Source: Paenibacillus turicensis (lineage in GTDB: Bacteria > Bacillota > Bacilli > Paenibacillales > Paenibacillaceae). Taken from it: 64,000 nt of DNA. The translations under genes were made by a program, and so were the position numbers. Below, in pieces: positions 34,232 to 42,312 of the stretch. Every line of letters starts with the position of its first letter. Position 1 is the stretch's first letter. The DNA lies in contig NZ_JAGGKG010000019.1 in assembly GCF_017873435.1 (NCBI RefSeq), forward strand, positions 1-64,000, written 5' to 3'. A model generated the notes under the pieces. It did not search any database, was not told the origin of the DNA, and saw only the letters and a list, made by a program, of their open reading frames with translations.

Positions 34232-36268
34232 ATGGCACGTTTTTTTAATGGTAAGTTGGTAGAACTACTAGCGCCAGTAGGTACATTTGAAATTTTTAAA
34301 GAGGTTATTCAGGCAAATTGTGATGCAGTTTATATGGGTGGACCCAGCTTAAACATGCGAATGATGCGTAAAGGTTACAATTTTACATTAGAGGAACTCG
34401 CTGAGGCAGTAAAAATTGCGCATGGTTTAAATAAAAAGGTCTATGTGACAGTCAATAATTTATTGCATGAGGGTGAAATTGAAGAGGCACGCACTTATTT
34501 GCAGTTTTTAGAGCAGGCAGGACCGGATGGTTTGATTGTGCAGGATTTTGCTGTCGTGGCATTGATCAAGGAAATGGGACTTAACTTAGACGTGCATTCT
34601 TCTGTTATGATGAATGTACATAATGTAGAGATGGTTAAGGCGCTTCAGGAGTTAGGTGTTAAACGGATTGTAGCATCTAGAGAAATGGATTTAATGACAA
34701 CAAGATATTTACAGCAGGTCACTGGCATGGAGATTGAATATTTTGTGCATGGAGATATGTGTTCTGTGCATGGTGCTAATTGCTATTTCAGTTCGATGGT
34801 GTTTGGAATGAGCAGTAACCGTGGTAAATGCTTGAAGCCTTGTCGTTGGGATTATCGGGTGAAGAAGGATGGGTATGTGTATCCTGCCGAATATCCGCTT
34901 GCAGTCAAAGATATGTCTATGTATGAGCATATTCCTGAGTTGATTCATGGTGGCGTTAACTCCTTTAAAATCGAAGGTAGAATGCGTGATGCTAACTTTG
35001 TGGTGATGCTTGTGAATGCGTATGGAGATGCCATTGATCGTTACATTGCTGATCCAGTTGGTTTTGAGCGTCAGAGAGATACAGATCTAATTCACAACAA
35101 CCGTAAGCGGGATTTATCCGTTGGGTATGCGTTTGGTAAACCAGGCTTAAGTAATATTAATCGCAGATTCGAAGGGACAGGAAAGTTCTATAGTACAGGA
35201 AAAGTGTTTAGTACGCCTACCGAGGAACGTGAAATAAGTCACAAAAGACTTGAAGCAATAAAAGAGGAATTAGCTAGCGTAAATGTGCGTCCTCACAAAC
35301 AACATCAAGGGACTGCTGAGATTTCCGTCCATGTAAATAATATGGTACAAGCAAAGGCTGCACTTGCAGGGGGAGCAGAACATATTTATTTGTCAGGCGA
35401 CGTGTATGAACCTGATACACCGTTTACTAGAGTCCAAATCGAGCAATTAGCAGCAATGAAGGGCAATGCCAAGCTATATGTATGCTTACCACGAATGATG
35501 ACCGAATTACAGTTTGAAATTTATGAAGGCTTATTGTTTGGGGAACGACTGCCGATTGATGGCATAATGGTAACGAATTTAGGGGCGATTCATAAATTTG
35601 CAAGCTGTGGATATCCTTTGATTGGTGATTTTAACTTAAATGTGTATAATCATATATCTGCTGATTTTTATTTTAAAAGAGGCGTAGAGCGTCTTACCGC
35701 TTCTATTGAATTACCTTTACTAGAGTTGAAAACATTACTAGAGCAGACAGAAGCACCACTTGAAATGCTTGTTCATGGATCACCTGCAATTATGTACATG
35801 GAGCATGATCTATATGAAAATGCAGAGCATTTCGAGCCGATAGAAGAAGAAGACAACTACTACGTAAATAATAGTGTTTTAGTGCTAAAAACAGATAAAG
35901 GTGAAAATCCTGTGTATCGTGATGTACATGGACGTAATCATTTAACATTAAGCAAAGAGTTATATATGCTTCCATTTGTTGCGGAGCTACAGCAAGCCGG
36001 TGTGGCTGTTTTCCGGATTGAAGGAACAACGTATACCCCAGAGCAACTAGAACGTATTGTGGCGGCGTATAGAGCTGCTTTATGTCATAGTAGCAATGGT
36101 AATAGTGATAATAGTAATCATGGTGATAAGTCCACCAATATCGAGTTAGAGCCTGTTTATTCTGGTTATACGCTAGGTGCGTTACAATTTAATGGCGGAC
36201 ATGCGACTACGGTTCAATCGGTAGAGGAAGCGCAGCAGGAGGCAGAGGGAACTAAAATCAACAGTTAG
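34232..36268 (+). CDS. U32 family Fe-S protein (peptidase U32-like)
   Basis: A 678-residue U32 protein. The N-terminal TIM-barrel opens KLVELLAPVGTFE; four cysteines at 177, 184, 200 and 204 (GDMCSVHGANC and GKCLKPC) are placed as in U32 proteins that bind a 4Fe-4S cluster. The C-terminal 300 residues are a second, degenerate barrel-like part. U32 members carry out oxygen-independent hydroxylation (UbiU/UbiV in ubiquinone, TrhP and RlhA in RNA), rarely proteolysis. Sitting between a flavin transporter and a quinone prenyltransferase, it may act in quinone synthesis; this is inference. A Ser/Asn-rich linker (about 615-630) looks recently expanded. Confidence 0.8.
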   Translation: MARFFNGKLVELLAPVGTFEIFKEVIQANCDAVYMGGPSLNMRMMRKGYNFTLEELAEAVKIAHGLNKKVYVTVNNLLHEGEIEEARTYLQFLEQAGPDGLIVQDFAVVALIKEMGLNLDVHSSVMMNVHNVEMVKALQELGVKRIVASREMDLMTTRYLQQVTGMEIEYFVHGDMCSVHGANCYFSSMVFGMSSNRGKCLKPCRWDYRVKKDGYVYPAEYPLAVKDMSMYEHIPELIHGGVNSFKIEGRMRDANFVVMLVNAYGDAIDRYIADPVGFERQRDTDLIHNNRKRDLSVGYAFGKPGLSNINRRFEGTGKFYSTGKVFSTPTEEREISHKRLEAIKEELASVNVRPHKQHQGTAEISVHVNNMVQAKAALAGGAEHIYLSGDVYEPDTPFTRVQIEQLAAMKGNAKLYVCLPRMMTELQFEIYEGLLFGERLPIDGIMVTNLGAIHKFASCGYPLIGDFNLNVYNHISADFYFKRGVERLTASIELPLLELKTLLEQTEAPLEMLVHGSPAIMYMEHDLYENAEHFEPIEEEDNYYVNNSVLVLKTDKGENPVYRDVHGRNHLTLSKELYMLPFVAELQQAGVAVFRIEGTTYTPEQLERIVAAYRAALCHSSNGNSDNSNHGDKSTNIELEPVYSGYTLGALQFNGGHATTVQSVEEAQQEAEGTKINS

Positions 36269-36279
36269 GAGTGAGTATT

Positions 36280-37578
36280 ATGCAAACATTCATCGGACCA
36301 AATGAAATTATCGCAAAGCGACAACAATATTTTTATCCCTGTACGGCGCATTTTTATCGTAACCCACCTCAGCTTGTAAAAGGGGATATGCAATACTTAT
36401 ACGATCATGAAGGACGTAAATATTGTGACTTTTTTGCAGGAGTCTCTGTTGTAGCGAGTGGGCACTGTAATCCAGAAATTGCTGCCGCATCTGTGAAGCA
36501 GCTTGAGACGTTACAGCATACGTGTACGATTTATTTAACACAACCAAATGTGGATTTGGCAGAACGCCTTGCAAAGGTGTTACCAGGTTCATTAACTCGT
36601 ACTTTTTTTGTAAATAGTGGTTCAGAGGCAAATGAAGGAGCTTTAACACTTGCTAGAATGCATACTGGGCGCAAGGAGTTTATTGCACTAGAGCATGGGC
36701 TTCATGGGCGCACTTATTTGACGATGAGTGTAACTGGGCTTGCGATGTGGCGTAATGATCCTGAATTAAGTCACGAAACAGGGGTACACTTTATTCCACG
36801 TCCTTATGAGCTAGGTGTGGATTCAGAAGTGGCAGAAAAACGTTCGTTGGATGCACTTGAGGCGGTTTTAAAGGAACGTGGAGATAAAATTGCCGCGATG
36901 ATTGTAGAGCCGATTCAGGGAAATGCAGGAATTATCGTACCTCCAGCGGACTATTTTGCAAAAGTTAGTGCCTTGCTTAAGGACTATGGTGTATTATTAA
37001 TTGCAGACGAAATTCAGACTGGCTTTGGCCGAACTGGATCGATGTTTGCGATTTCCAGCTTTGGTGTCGTGCCTGATATTATTTCTATGGCTAAAGCGTT
37101 AGGAAGTGGGGTTCCAATTGCAGGATTTGCAACAACAGATGAAGTCGCCGCGAGTTACAATCGTCCTTCTGCGTCTACATTTGGTGGGAATCCCGTTGCT
37201 GCTGTGACTGGTTTAGCCGTCTTAGATTACATTGAGTCTCACCAATTGCCACAACGTGCTAGCCAGCTTGGTCAAGTGTTATATCAAGGCTTAGAGGGGC
37301 TAGCAGAGCATTTCCCTGAGCTTATTACTGAGGTGAGAGGTGCAGGCTTGATGATTGGTTGTGAACTGATGGCACATGAGCCTAGTCGTGGGGCACAGCT
37401 TGTTGACGATGTTTTGGAGGAAATGAAGGATCGTGGTTTTATTATCGGCAAAAATGGATTAAACCGCAATGTTCTTGCTTTCCAGCCGCCACTTGTGATT
37501 GATGTAAATGACATTAAAGAGATGCTTCAGGCGTTGGAGCAAACGTTAAGTAAGCTGTTACCAAATTTTAAGAGGTAG
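36280..37578 (+). CDS. class III PLP aminotransferase, AGXT2-like
   Basis: A 432-residue fold-type I aminotransferase. It has GSEANEGA for phosphate binding, DEIQTGFGRTG for the cofactor, and the PLP lysine in SMAKALGSG (about residue 272). Closest in appearance to alanine-glyoxylate/beta-alanine and acetylornithine-type enzymes; the amino donor cannot be told. ATG 36280 follows AGGAGTG by 6 nt, 11 nt after the U32 stop, so the two are surely co-transcribed. Not part of the Listeria EET locus; its role here is unknown. Confidence 0.85.
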   Translation: MQTFIGPNEIIAKRQQYFYPCTAHFYRNPPQLVKGDMQYLYDHEGRKYCDFFAGVSVVASGHCNPEIAAASVKQLETLQHTCTIYLTQPNVDLAERLAKVLPGSLTRTFFVNSGSEANEGALTLARMHTGRKEFIALEHGLHGRTYLTMSVTGLAMWRNDPELSHETGVHFIPRPYELGVDSEVAEKRSLDALEAVLKERGDKIAAMIVEPIQGNAGIIVPPADYFAKVSALLKDYGVLLIADEIQTGFGRTGSMFAISSFGVVPDIISMAKALGSGVPIAGFATTDEVAASYNRPSASTFGGNPVAAVTGLAVLDYIESHQLPQRASQLGQVLYQGLEGLAEHFPELITEVRGAGLMIGCELMAHEPSRGAQLVDDVLEEMKDRGFIIGKNGLNRNVLAFQPPLVIDVNDIKEMLQALEQTLSKLLPNFKR

Positions 37579-37616
37579 TCACTGTACAAAATGAAGGATG
37601 CGGGAGTAGAAGCACA

Positions 37617-38486
37617 ATGGATTATGCTAGAAAAATAAGTCATAAGATTAGGATGTATGGCGAATTAGTTATGTTTTCACATACGTTATTCTCCTTGCCT
37701 TTTGCCATTATATCTATGGTGTGGGCGGCAGAAGGCTTGCCGTCTGGTCATGTCATGTTATGGTCACTCATTGCACTTGTTGCCGCAAGAAATGGAGCAA
37801 ATGCGTTTAATCGTATTGTAGATCGTGTATTTGATGGACAAAATCCACGAACTGCTCATCGGCATTTGCCAAGGCACCTGCTAGAGTCAAAAGAGGTTAT
37901 GGTTTTTGTCATTATAAACTATGGAATTTTCATTTTTGCAGCAGGGATGCTCAATATGTTGTGTCTGGTGTTATCACCTGTTGCAATATTTTTAATCTCT
38001 TCATATTCCTACACAAAGCGATTTACGTACATGAGTCACCTGTATTTAGGTTTTACAATCGCTTCCGCACCGATAGGTGCATGGTTTGCAGTGACAGGGG
38101 CATTTGCATTTACACCCTTTATATTAGGGACAATCGTGATGTTGTGGATTGCTGGATTTGATATTATTTATGGCTCTCAGGATATTGAGTTTGATAAGAA
38201 CCACCAGCTATGGTCGATTCCAAGTGTATTTGGTCTTAAAAATGGGTTGCGTATTGCAGCAGGACTACATTTTATAATGGTTATATTGCTGATCTCGCTT
38301 ATACCGATTCGTGGGCTAGGTTGGATTTATATCGGAGGATTACTAATAGCAGTGGTATTGTTATTAACGGAGCATCATATTATTAAGCCTTCTAATCGTA
38401 AAATTATGAATGTAGCTTCTTATAATTTGAATCAGGTGATTAGTATGGTTATTTTATGTGCGACAGTGTTAGATTATTTCTTATAG
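37617..38486 (+). CDS. UbiA-family quinone prenyltransferase (DmkA position)
   Basis: A 289-residue integral membrane prenyltransferase with about eight or nine helices. The first Asp-rich motif is NAFNRIVDRVFDGQNPRTAHR (about 62-82), the second YGSQDIEFDK (about 184-193). It joins a polyprenyl chain to an aromatic acid or naphthoate. In Listeria the EET locus has DmkA at this point, which makes a separate demethylmenaquinone pool. The motifs here look more like the 4-hydroxybenzoate/MqnP branch than MenA, which would matter for the substrate. GGGAG precedes ATG. Last gene of the plus-strand operon. Confidence 0.82.
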   Translation: MDYARKISHKIRMYGELVMFSHTLFSLPFAIISMVWAAEGLPSGHVMLWSLIALVAARNGANAFNRIVDRVFDGQNPRTAHRHLPRHLLESKEVMVFVIINYGIFIFAAGMLNMLCLVLSPVAIFLISSYSYTKRFTYMSHLYLGFTIASAPIGAWFAVTGAFAFTPFILGTIVMLWIAGFDIIYGSQDIEFDKNHQLWSIPSVFGLKNGLRIAAGLHFIMVILLISLIPIRGLGWIYIGGLLIAVVLLLTEHHIIKPSNRKIMNVASYNLNQVISMVILCATVLDYFL

Positions 38487-38625
38487 TGGTGGGGGCTACG
38501 GTGTAGAGGGTTCTTACGATCGTTGTTAAAACCAGATTCCTTTTATTATGGAGAATAATGTTAGAATCAGGTTTTAAAGACGAGCGCGTTGCTTCTCCAG
38601 AATCCCTCTACCCCTCCGCTTAATA
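38485..38625 (-). repeat. palindromic intergenic repeat, copy 4
   Basis: Lies between the prenyltransferase and polyprenyl synthase genes, which converge here. Arm GTAGAGGG pairs with CCCTCTAC, central AAAACCAGATTC with GAATCAGGTTTT. GTTCTTACGATCG is on plus, so the orientation is reverse. The outermost 18-bp arm seen in copies 2 and 3 is largely missing, perhaps lost against the prenyltransferase stop codon. Confidence 0.8.
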
Positions 38626-38635
38626 AGTTGAAAAC

Positions 38636-38705
38636 AAAAAAACGACGAAGTGCTGATCGTGTAGGTGCCCTCAAGTTGCCTTTGATCAATGCTTTGTCGT
38701 TTTCT
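38636..38705 (-). terminator. terminator of the hepS-like/dmkB unit
   Basis: AAAACGACgAAG...TGATC pairs with GATCA...CTTTGTCGTTTT; on minus it ends in seven T, 23 nt after the dmkB stop. Confidence 0.7.
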
Positions 38706-38727
38706 TTAATTAATTTTTATATAATTA

Positions 38728-39708
38728 TTAGTAATCTCGTCCACTGAAATAATCCAATAATGCCTGAAGATCACGATGGGCAGGATAGTCTGCTAATTGC
38801 TCAATGATATGTTGTGCTTCAGTTAAATATTGGTTGCTTAGTGCCTCTGTTTGAGCTAGTGCATCACTCTTCGAAATTGCTTCAATCGCGAGCTGCACCT
38901 CTTCCGAAGAGGAAGCTGCATCAATAGAAGCAATCAATGCTGCACAAGCCTTATCTTGAAGTGCAAACAAAACAGGTAAAGTGACTTGTCCAGACTTTAG
39001 ATCATTGCCCGCAGGTTTACCTAAAGTATGTGAGGTTTGAATAAAGTCCAATAAGTCATCGCGAATTTGAAAAGACATCCCTAGCTTTTCACCAAATTGA
39101 TACAGTAGTGTATAGACTTCTTCAGGTGCTTTTGCCGCCCTTGCCCCAATTTGTAGACACGAAGCCATTAATCCAGCTGTTTTATTTTTGGTTTTTTCTA
39201 AGTATTGCTCAATTGTAATACCATAATCATATTTATGAGTGAGCTGTTGGTACTCGCCTAGACATAATTGGGTAGTTACAAGTGAGGATAAATCGTAAGC
39301 ATAACGCTCCTGATCAGCAGAATACTGCGATACCAGTTCCATTACACGTGCAGACATGTAGTTACCTAAATAAATCGCACGCTCAATTCCAAGCTGAATA
39401 TGTAGAGCTGGTTGACCTCTACGTAGTGGAGAATCGTCAATAATGTCATCGTGAATTAATGAGGCAGCATGAATAAATTCCGCAATTGCAGCCAGTTGCC
39501 AAATTTGTTTCTTATCTGGAGAGGGCCCAAATCTACTACCTACAACAACCATCAAAGGGCGGATCCGCTTACCACCCGCGTTTACAAGCTTTATAATACT
39601 TTTGGATAATAAATCGGAGTTAGATAAATGCTTGTCATGTTTTATAATGTTCTCAATTTCACGATCAATTGACCTTAATGGAATATTCAGCGTCTCGTTA
39701 AGCTTCAT
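38728..39708 (-). CDS. dmkB: long-chain polyprenyl diphosphate synthase (DmkB)
   Basis: A 326-residue trans-isoprenyl synthase. The first Asp-rich motif DDIID is at 87-91 and the second DDLLD at 217-221, with GGKRIRP at 45-51 and LIHDDIIDDSPLRRG. It makes the heptaprenyl or similar tail for (demethyl)menaquinone. In the Listeria EET locus the equivalent is DmkB. AAGGAG stands 9 nt before ATG. It follows the HepS-like gene by 36 nt, as expected for a two-component heptaprenyl synthase. Confidence 0.9.
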   Translation of the reverse strand: MKLNETLNIPLRSIDREIENIIKHDKHLSNSDLLSKSIIKLVNAGGKRIRPLMVVVGSRFGPSPDKKQIWQLAAIAEFIHAASLIHDDIIDDSPLRRGQPALHIQLGIERAIYLGNYMSARVMELVSQYSADQERYAYDLSSLVTTQLCLGEYQQLTHKYDYGITIEQYLEKTKNKTAGLMASCLQIGARAAKAPEEVYTLLYQFGEKLGMSFQIRDDLLDFIQTSHTLGKPAGNDLKSGQVTLPVLFALQDKACAALIASIDAASSSEEVQLAIEAISKSDALAQTEALSNQYLTEAQHIIEQLADYPAHRDLQALLDYFSGRDY

Positions 39709-39744
39709 GGGAAAAATCTCCTTCAGGTCAAGTCTTAATTAGAA

Positions 39745-40194
39745 TTAGATTGCATTGCTAATTTTGCCATCACTACATTTAAGCTCAAGGAATGCTTCTA
39801 ATCCATTTAGCAACAAATGATTATTATTATAACCATTAAACCTGTCAATTTGCATTTGTTTAACTATGGGTGCTAAATGAATAAAAAAGTCATGCTCTTC
39901 AAACCGCAAACATAATTCAATGTATAAGCTATATAGGTAGTCGCCATCTAAAATTTTGCGAATTAGTGCTTCACTGGAGGATACATTAGCTTCGCTATGA
40001 CGGTAAGAGGCGAACGTTATGACAATATAAATTGCAAGCAAATGCTTCTGACGTAAAGATGATAAATTATAATTTAATAATAAGCTTGCTGCTGATAATA
40101 CATCTAATTGTTCATCATCCAAATGAATGCCGGTATCAGGCGAAATCTCATGTTGTACAAGCTGAACAGCATCGAATATTAGATTCGTATTCAT
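39745..40194 (-). CDS. HepS-like small subunit of polyprenyl synthase
   Basis: A 149-residue helical protein. The segment ILDGDYLYSLYIELCLRFEEHDFFIHLAPIVKQM resembles the GDYxSxxYYxLL...I...I region of heptaprenyl diphosphate synthase component I (HepS/HepA). The position next to the catalytic subunit supports this. It would set product length or stabilise the synthase. The start ATG 40194 is 8 nt after GAGGAG; GTG 40203 is too close. It is much shorter than Bacillus HepS (about 250 residues), so it is either reduced or a different small subunit. Confidence 0.55.
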   Translation of the reverse strand: MNTNLIFDAVQLVQHEISPDTGIHLDDEQLDVLSAASLLLNYNLSSLRQKHLLAIYIVITFASYRHSEANVSSSEALIRKILDGDYLYSLYIELCLRFEEHDFFIHLAPIVKQMQIDRFNGYNNNHLLLNGLEAFLELKCSDGKISNAI

Positions 40195-40245
40195 TGGGGT
40201 CACTCCTCGGCAAGCAGGTAAATAAAAATCAATCTAATCAAGCTA

Positions 40246-40282
40246 AAAATGAGAGTAATGTGCGTGATGCACATTACTCTCT
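40246..40282 (-). terminator. hairpin terminator after ndh2
   Basis: GAGAGTAATGTGC / GCACATTACTCTC is a perfect 13-bp stem followed on minus by ATTTTTAG. It separates ndh2 from the hepS-like gene, so pplA-ndh2 and hepS-dmkB may be two transcripts with partial readthrough. Confidence 0.7.
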
Positions 40283-40313
40283 TGTTAAAAGTATTTACAT
40301 ACTCCATCTAAAA

Positions 40314-42191
40314 CTATTCGGTGTAAAGATACCATCTACGAACGAAAGGAAGCTTCTTCCATTGCTTCTTAAGCCAAGGTAATACATAGTAGTCAAGACC
40401 AAATGCACTACCTGAACCACCGATAAGTGCAACACCAGCAGCCATATACCATAACATTTCAGTAGATGCCATGCTAGAAGACCAGATCATAATACCAAGT
40501 CCAACGGTAACCGCAGAAGATACAGCGGTGAATAAGCCAACAATTAGCATTGCGCCAATCGCGATTTCAGCAAATACCATAAAGAATTGGAAAATAGATG
40601 CTAGATCTGTATAACCACCATTTGAAGTATAGAAGAAAATATCCATAAACCAGTTAACCATGCTCTTAATGAAATCAGGCACTGGTAATGCAGTTACAGC
40701 GTGAGAAGCACTTTCTACTGCGGAAGCAGCAGTTTGAGCATCAACAGTTTCAGTTACTGCCTTAGAAGCTTCACTTGCTGCTGATACAGCATCACTAGCA
40801 TGTGGTGAAGCAGGGATTAAGAAAATGTTAGAAGGGTTATCAAGGATTTTTGGTAATTTATCCAATCCTTCTTGCAACCACTTGTAACCAACAAAGATAC
40901 GTAATGGAAGCAACCAGAAGTTAGGTGAACGTTTTGCAAAATGACCACCAACAAAGCTTCTTCTGTTGTTCACATGGAAAAATTCATGCATCATATAAGT
41001 CCATACTTTAGCAAAGCCAGCTACAGTAAACAAGTAATACATATTAATAAGGTGTTTACTTGCCATAGCCATAAATCCGCTAAGCATAAACATTTTGTTA
41101 GGAAGACCAACGTTAGCTACACCATAACGGCTACCGATACATACCATCGTGCCATGGAATCCTGGTTTATAGGATTTTTTAGGTTTGCCTTTAACGTCTG
41201 CGTAAATATTGTGTGCAATAAGTGGACCTGATTGCTCAGCATTTTCAACCATTTGCGGAACTGGACGTTCTTCGCCTTCTGGAATATAGAAAATGTTGTC
41301 CCCTACAACGTATACATCTTCATGATCAACACTTTGCAGCTTGTCATTTGTTAAGATACGTTTACGTCCTTGTTGTTGTACATCCAGTGTACCAATAAGA
41401 TCCGAGCCTTCTACTCCAGCAGTCCATACGATCGTATGTGCATCTAGCTCTTTATCACCCAGCACTACACTGGTAGCATTAACACCAGTAATTTTTGCAC
41501 TTGTAATAATTTCAACGTTCATTTTGTTCAAACGTTTTGTTGCTTTTTGGATTAGCTTATCAGGCAGGATTGGCAAAATTTTTGGCGCCATATCTGCAAC
41601 AACCAAACGAACCTCACTTGGATCGATGAAAAATTCTTTACACAATTCATCACGATATTCTGCCATTTCACCTATCAATTCAACACCAGTGAATCCAGCA
41701 CCTACAACAACAAAGGTTAACATTTTTTTGCGTTTTACTGCATCAGTTTCCTTAGCAGCCAAGCTAAACATTAAACGAGTTTGGTCTTTAAGACGTACTG
41801 CGTCCTCATAAGACCAGAAGGATAAAGCATTTTCTTCCGCACCTGGGATACCAAAGAAGGTAGGCTTGCTACCACTACCAATTACAAGGTAATCATAATT
41901 GTAGGTATTTTTTTCAGATACCAGTTTTTTGGATGCAAAATCAATGTTGTCGATGTGATCTAACACAACATCCACTTTTTGACCTTGGAAAATCTTTTTA
42001 AGCTCAATTTTGATTGAATCTTCTGGAGTACGATTAGCCGCAACTTCATGTAATTCAGTCAACAACGTATGATAAGGATTTTTATCAATTAATGTGATTT
42101 CAACATCCTTATCCTTTTTGAACAATTTGGCTAGGTGTTTAGAAGTAACAACACCACCATATCCGCCGCCTAAAACGACTATTTTCTTCAA
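40314..42191 (-). CDS. ndh2: membrane-extended type II NADH dehydrogenase (Ndh2)
   Basis: A 625-residue NADH:quinone oxidoreductase. The N-terminal part has the FAD fingerprint VVLGGGYGG (about 5-13), the NADH site VVVGAGFTGVELIGE and a YVVGD motif. Unlike ordinary NDH-2 (~400 residues), a ~190-residue C-terminal part with at least four helices (about 430-615) is added, as in Listeria Ndh2, which is dedicated to EET and feeds demethylmenaquinone. The start is TTG 42191, with AGAAGGTG 6-7 nt upstream; the in-frame ATG 42227 lacks one. It follows pplA. An Ala/Ser/Thr-rich loop near 480-510 is low complexity. Confidence 0.9.
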   Translation of the reverse strand: MKKIVVLGGGYGGVVTSKHLAKLFKKDKDVEITLIDKNPYHTLLTELHEVAANRTPEDSIKIELKKIFQGQKVDVVLDHIDNIDFASKKLVSEKNTYNYDYLVIGSGSKPTFFGIPGAEENALSFWSYEDAVRLKDQTRLMFSLAAKETDAVKRKKMLTFVVVGAGFTGVELIGEMAEYRDELCKEFFIDPSEVRLVVADMAPKILPILPDKLIQKATKRLNKMNVEIITSAKITGVNATSVVLGDKELDAHTIVWTAGVEGSDLIGTLDVQQQGRKRILTNDKLQSVDHEDVYVVGDNIFYIPEGEERPVPQMVENAEQSGPLIAHNIYADVKGKPKKSYKPGFHGTMVCIGSRYGVANVGLPNKMFMLSGFMAMASKHLINMYYLFTVAGFAKVWTYMMHEFFHVNNRRSFVGGHFAKRSPNFWLLPLRIFVGYKWLQEGLDKLPKILDNPSNIFLIPASPHASDAVSAASEASKAVTETVDAQTAASAVESASHAVTALPVPDFIKSMVNWFMDIFFYTSNGGYTDLASIFQFFMVFAEIAIGAMLIVGLFTAVSSAVTVGLGIMIWSSSMASTEMLWYMAAGVALIGGSGSAFGLDYYVLPWLKKQWKKLPFVRRWYLYTE

Positions 42192-42247
42192 AAAATTCAC
42201 CTTCTTAAATTGGATAGATTCATGCATGTGATGAAAGGTATATTATC

Positions 42248-42291
42248 GGCAGTTTACATGATTTATTTCATAGTAAATGATGTAAACTGCC
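42248..42291 (-). other. intercistronic hairpin between pplA and ndh2
   Basis: GCAGTTTACAT..TTTA pairs with TAAATGATGTAAACTGC across a short loop. No T-run follows on minus, so it looks like an RNA processing or stability element rather than a terminator, and could raise pplA over ndh2 mRNA. Confidence 0.5.
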
Positions 42292-42312
42292 TAATTATGA
42301 ACTGAATAAATA

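Noticed and set aside
36308..36649. Antisense frame of 113 codons inside the aminotransferase gene
   Set aside because: A shadow of a strongly supported gene, with no ribosome binding site or family features.
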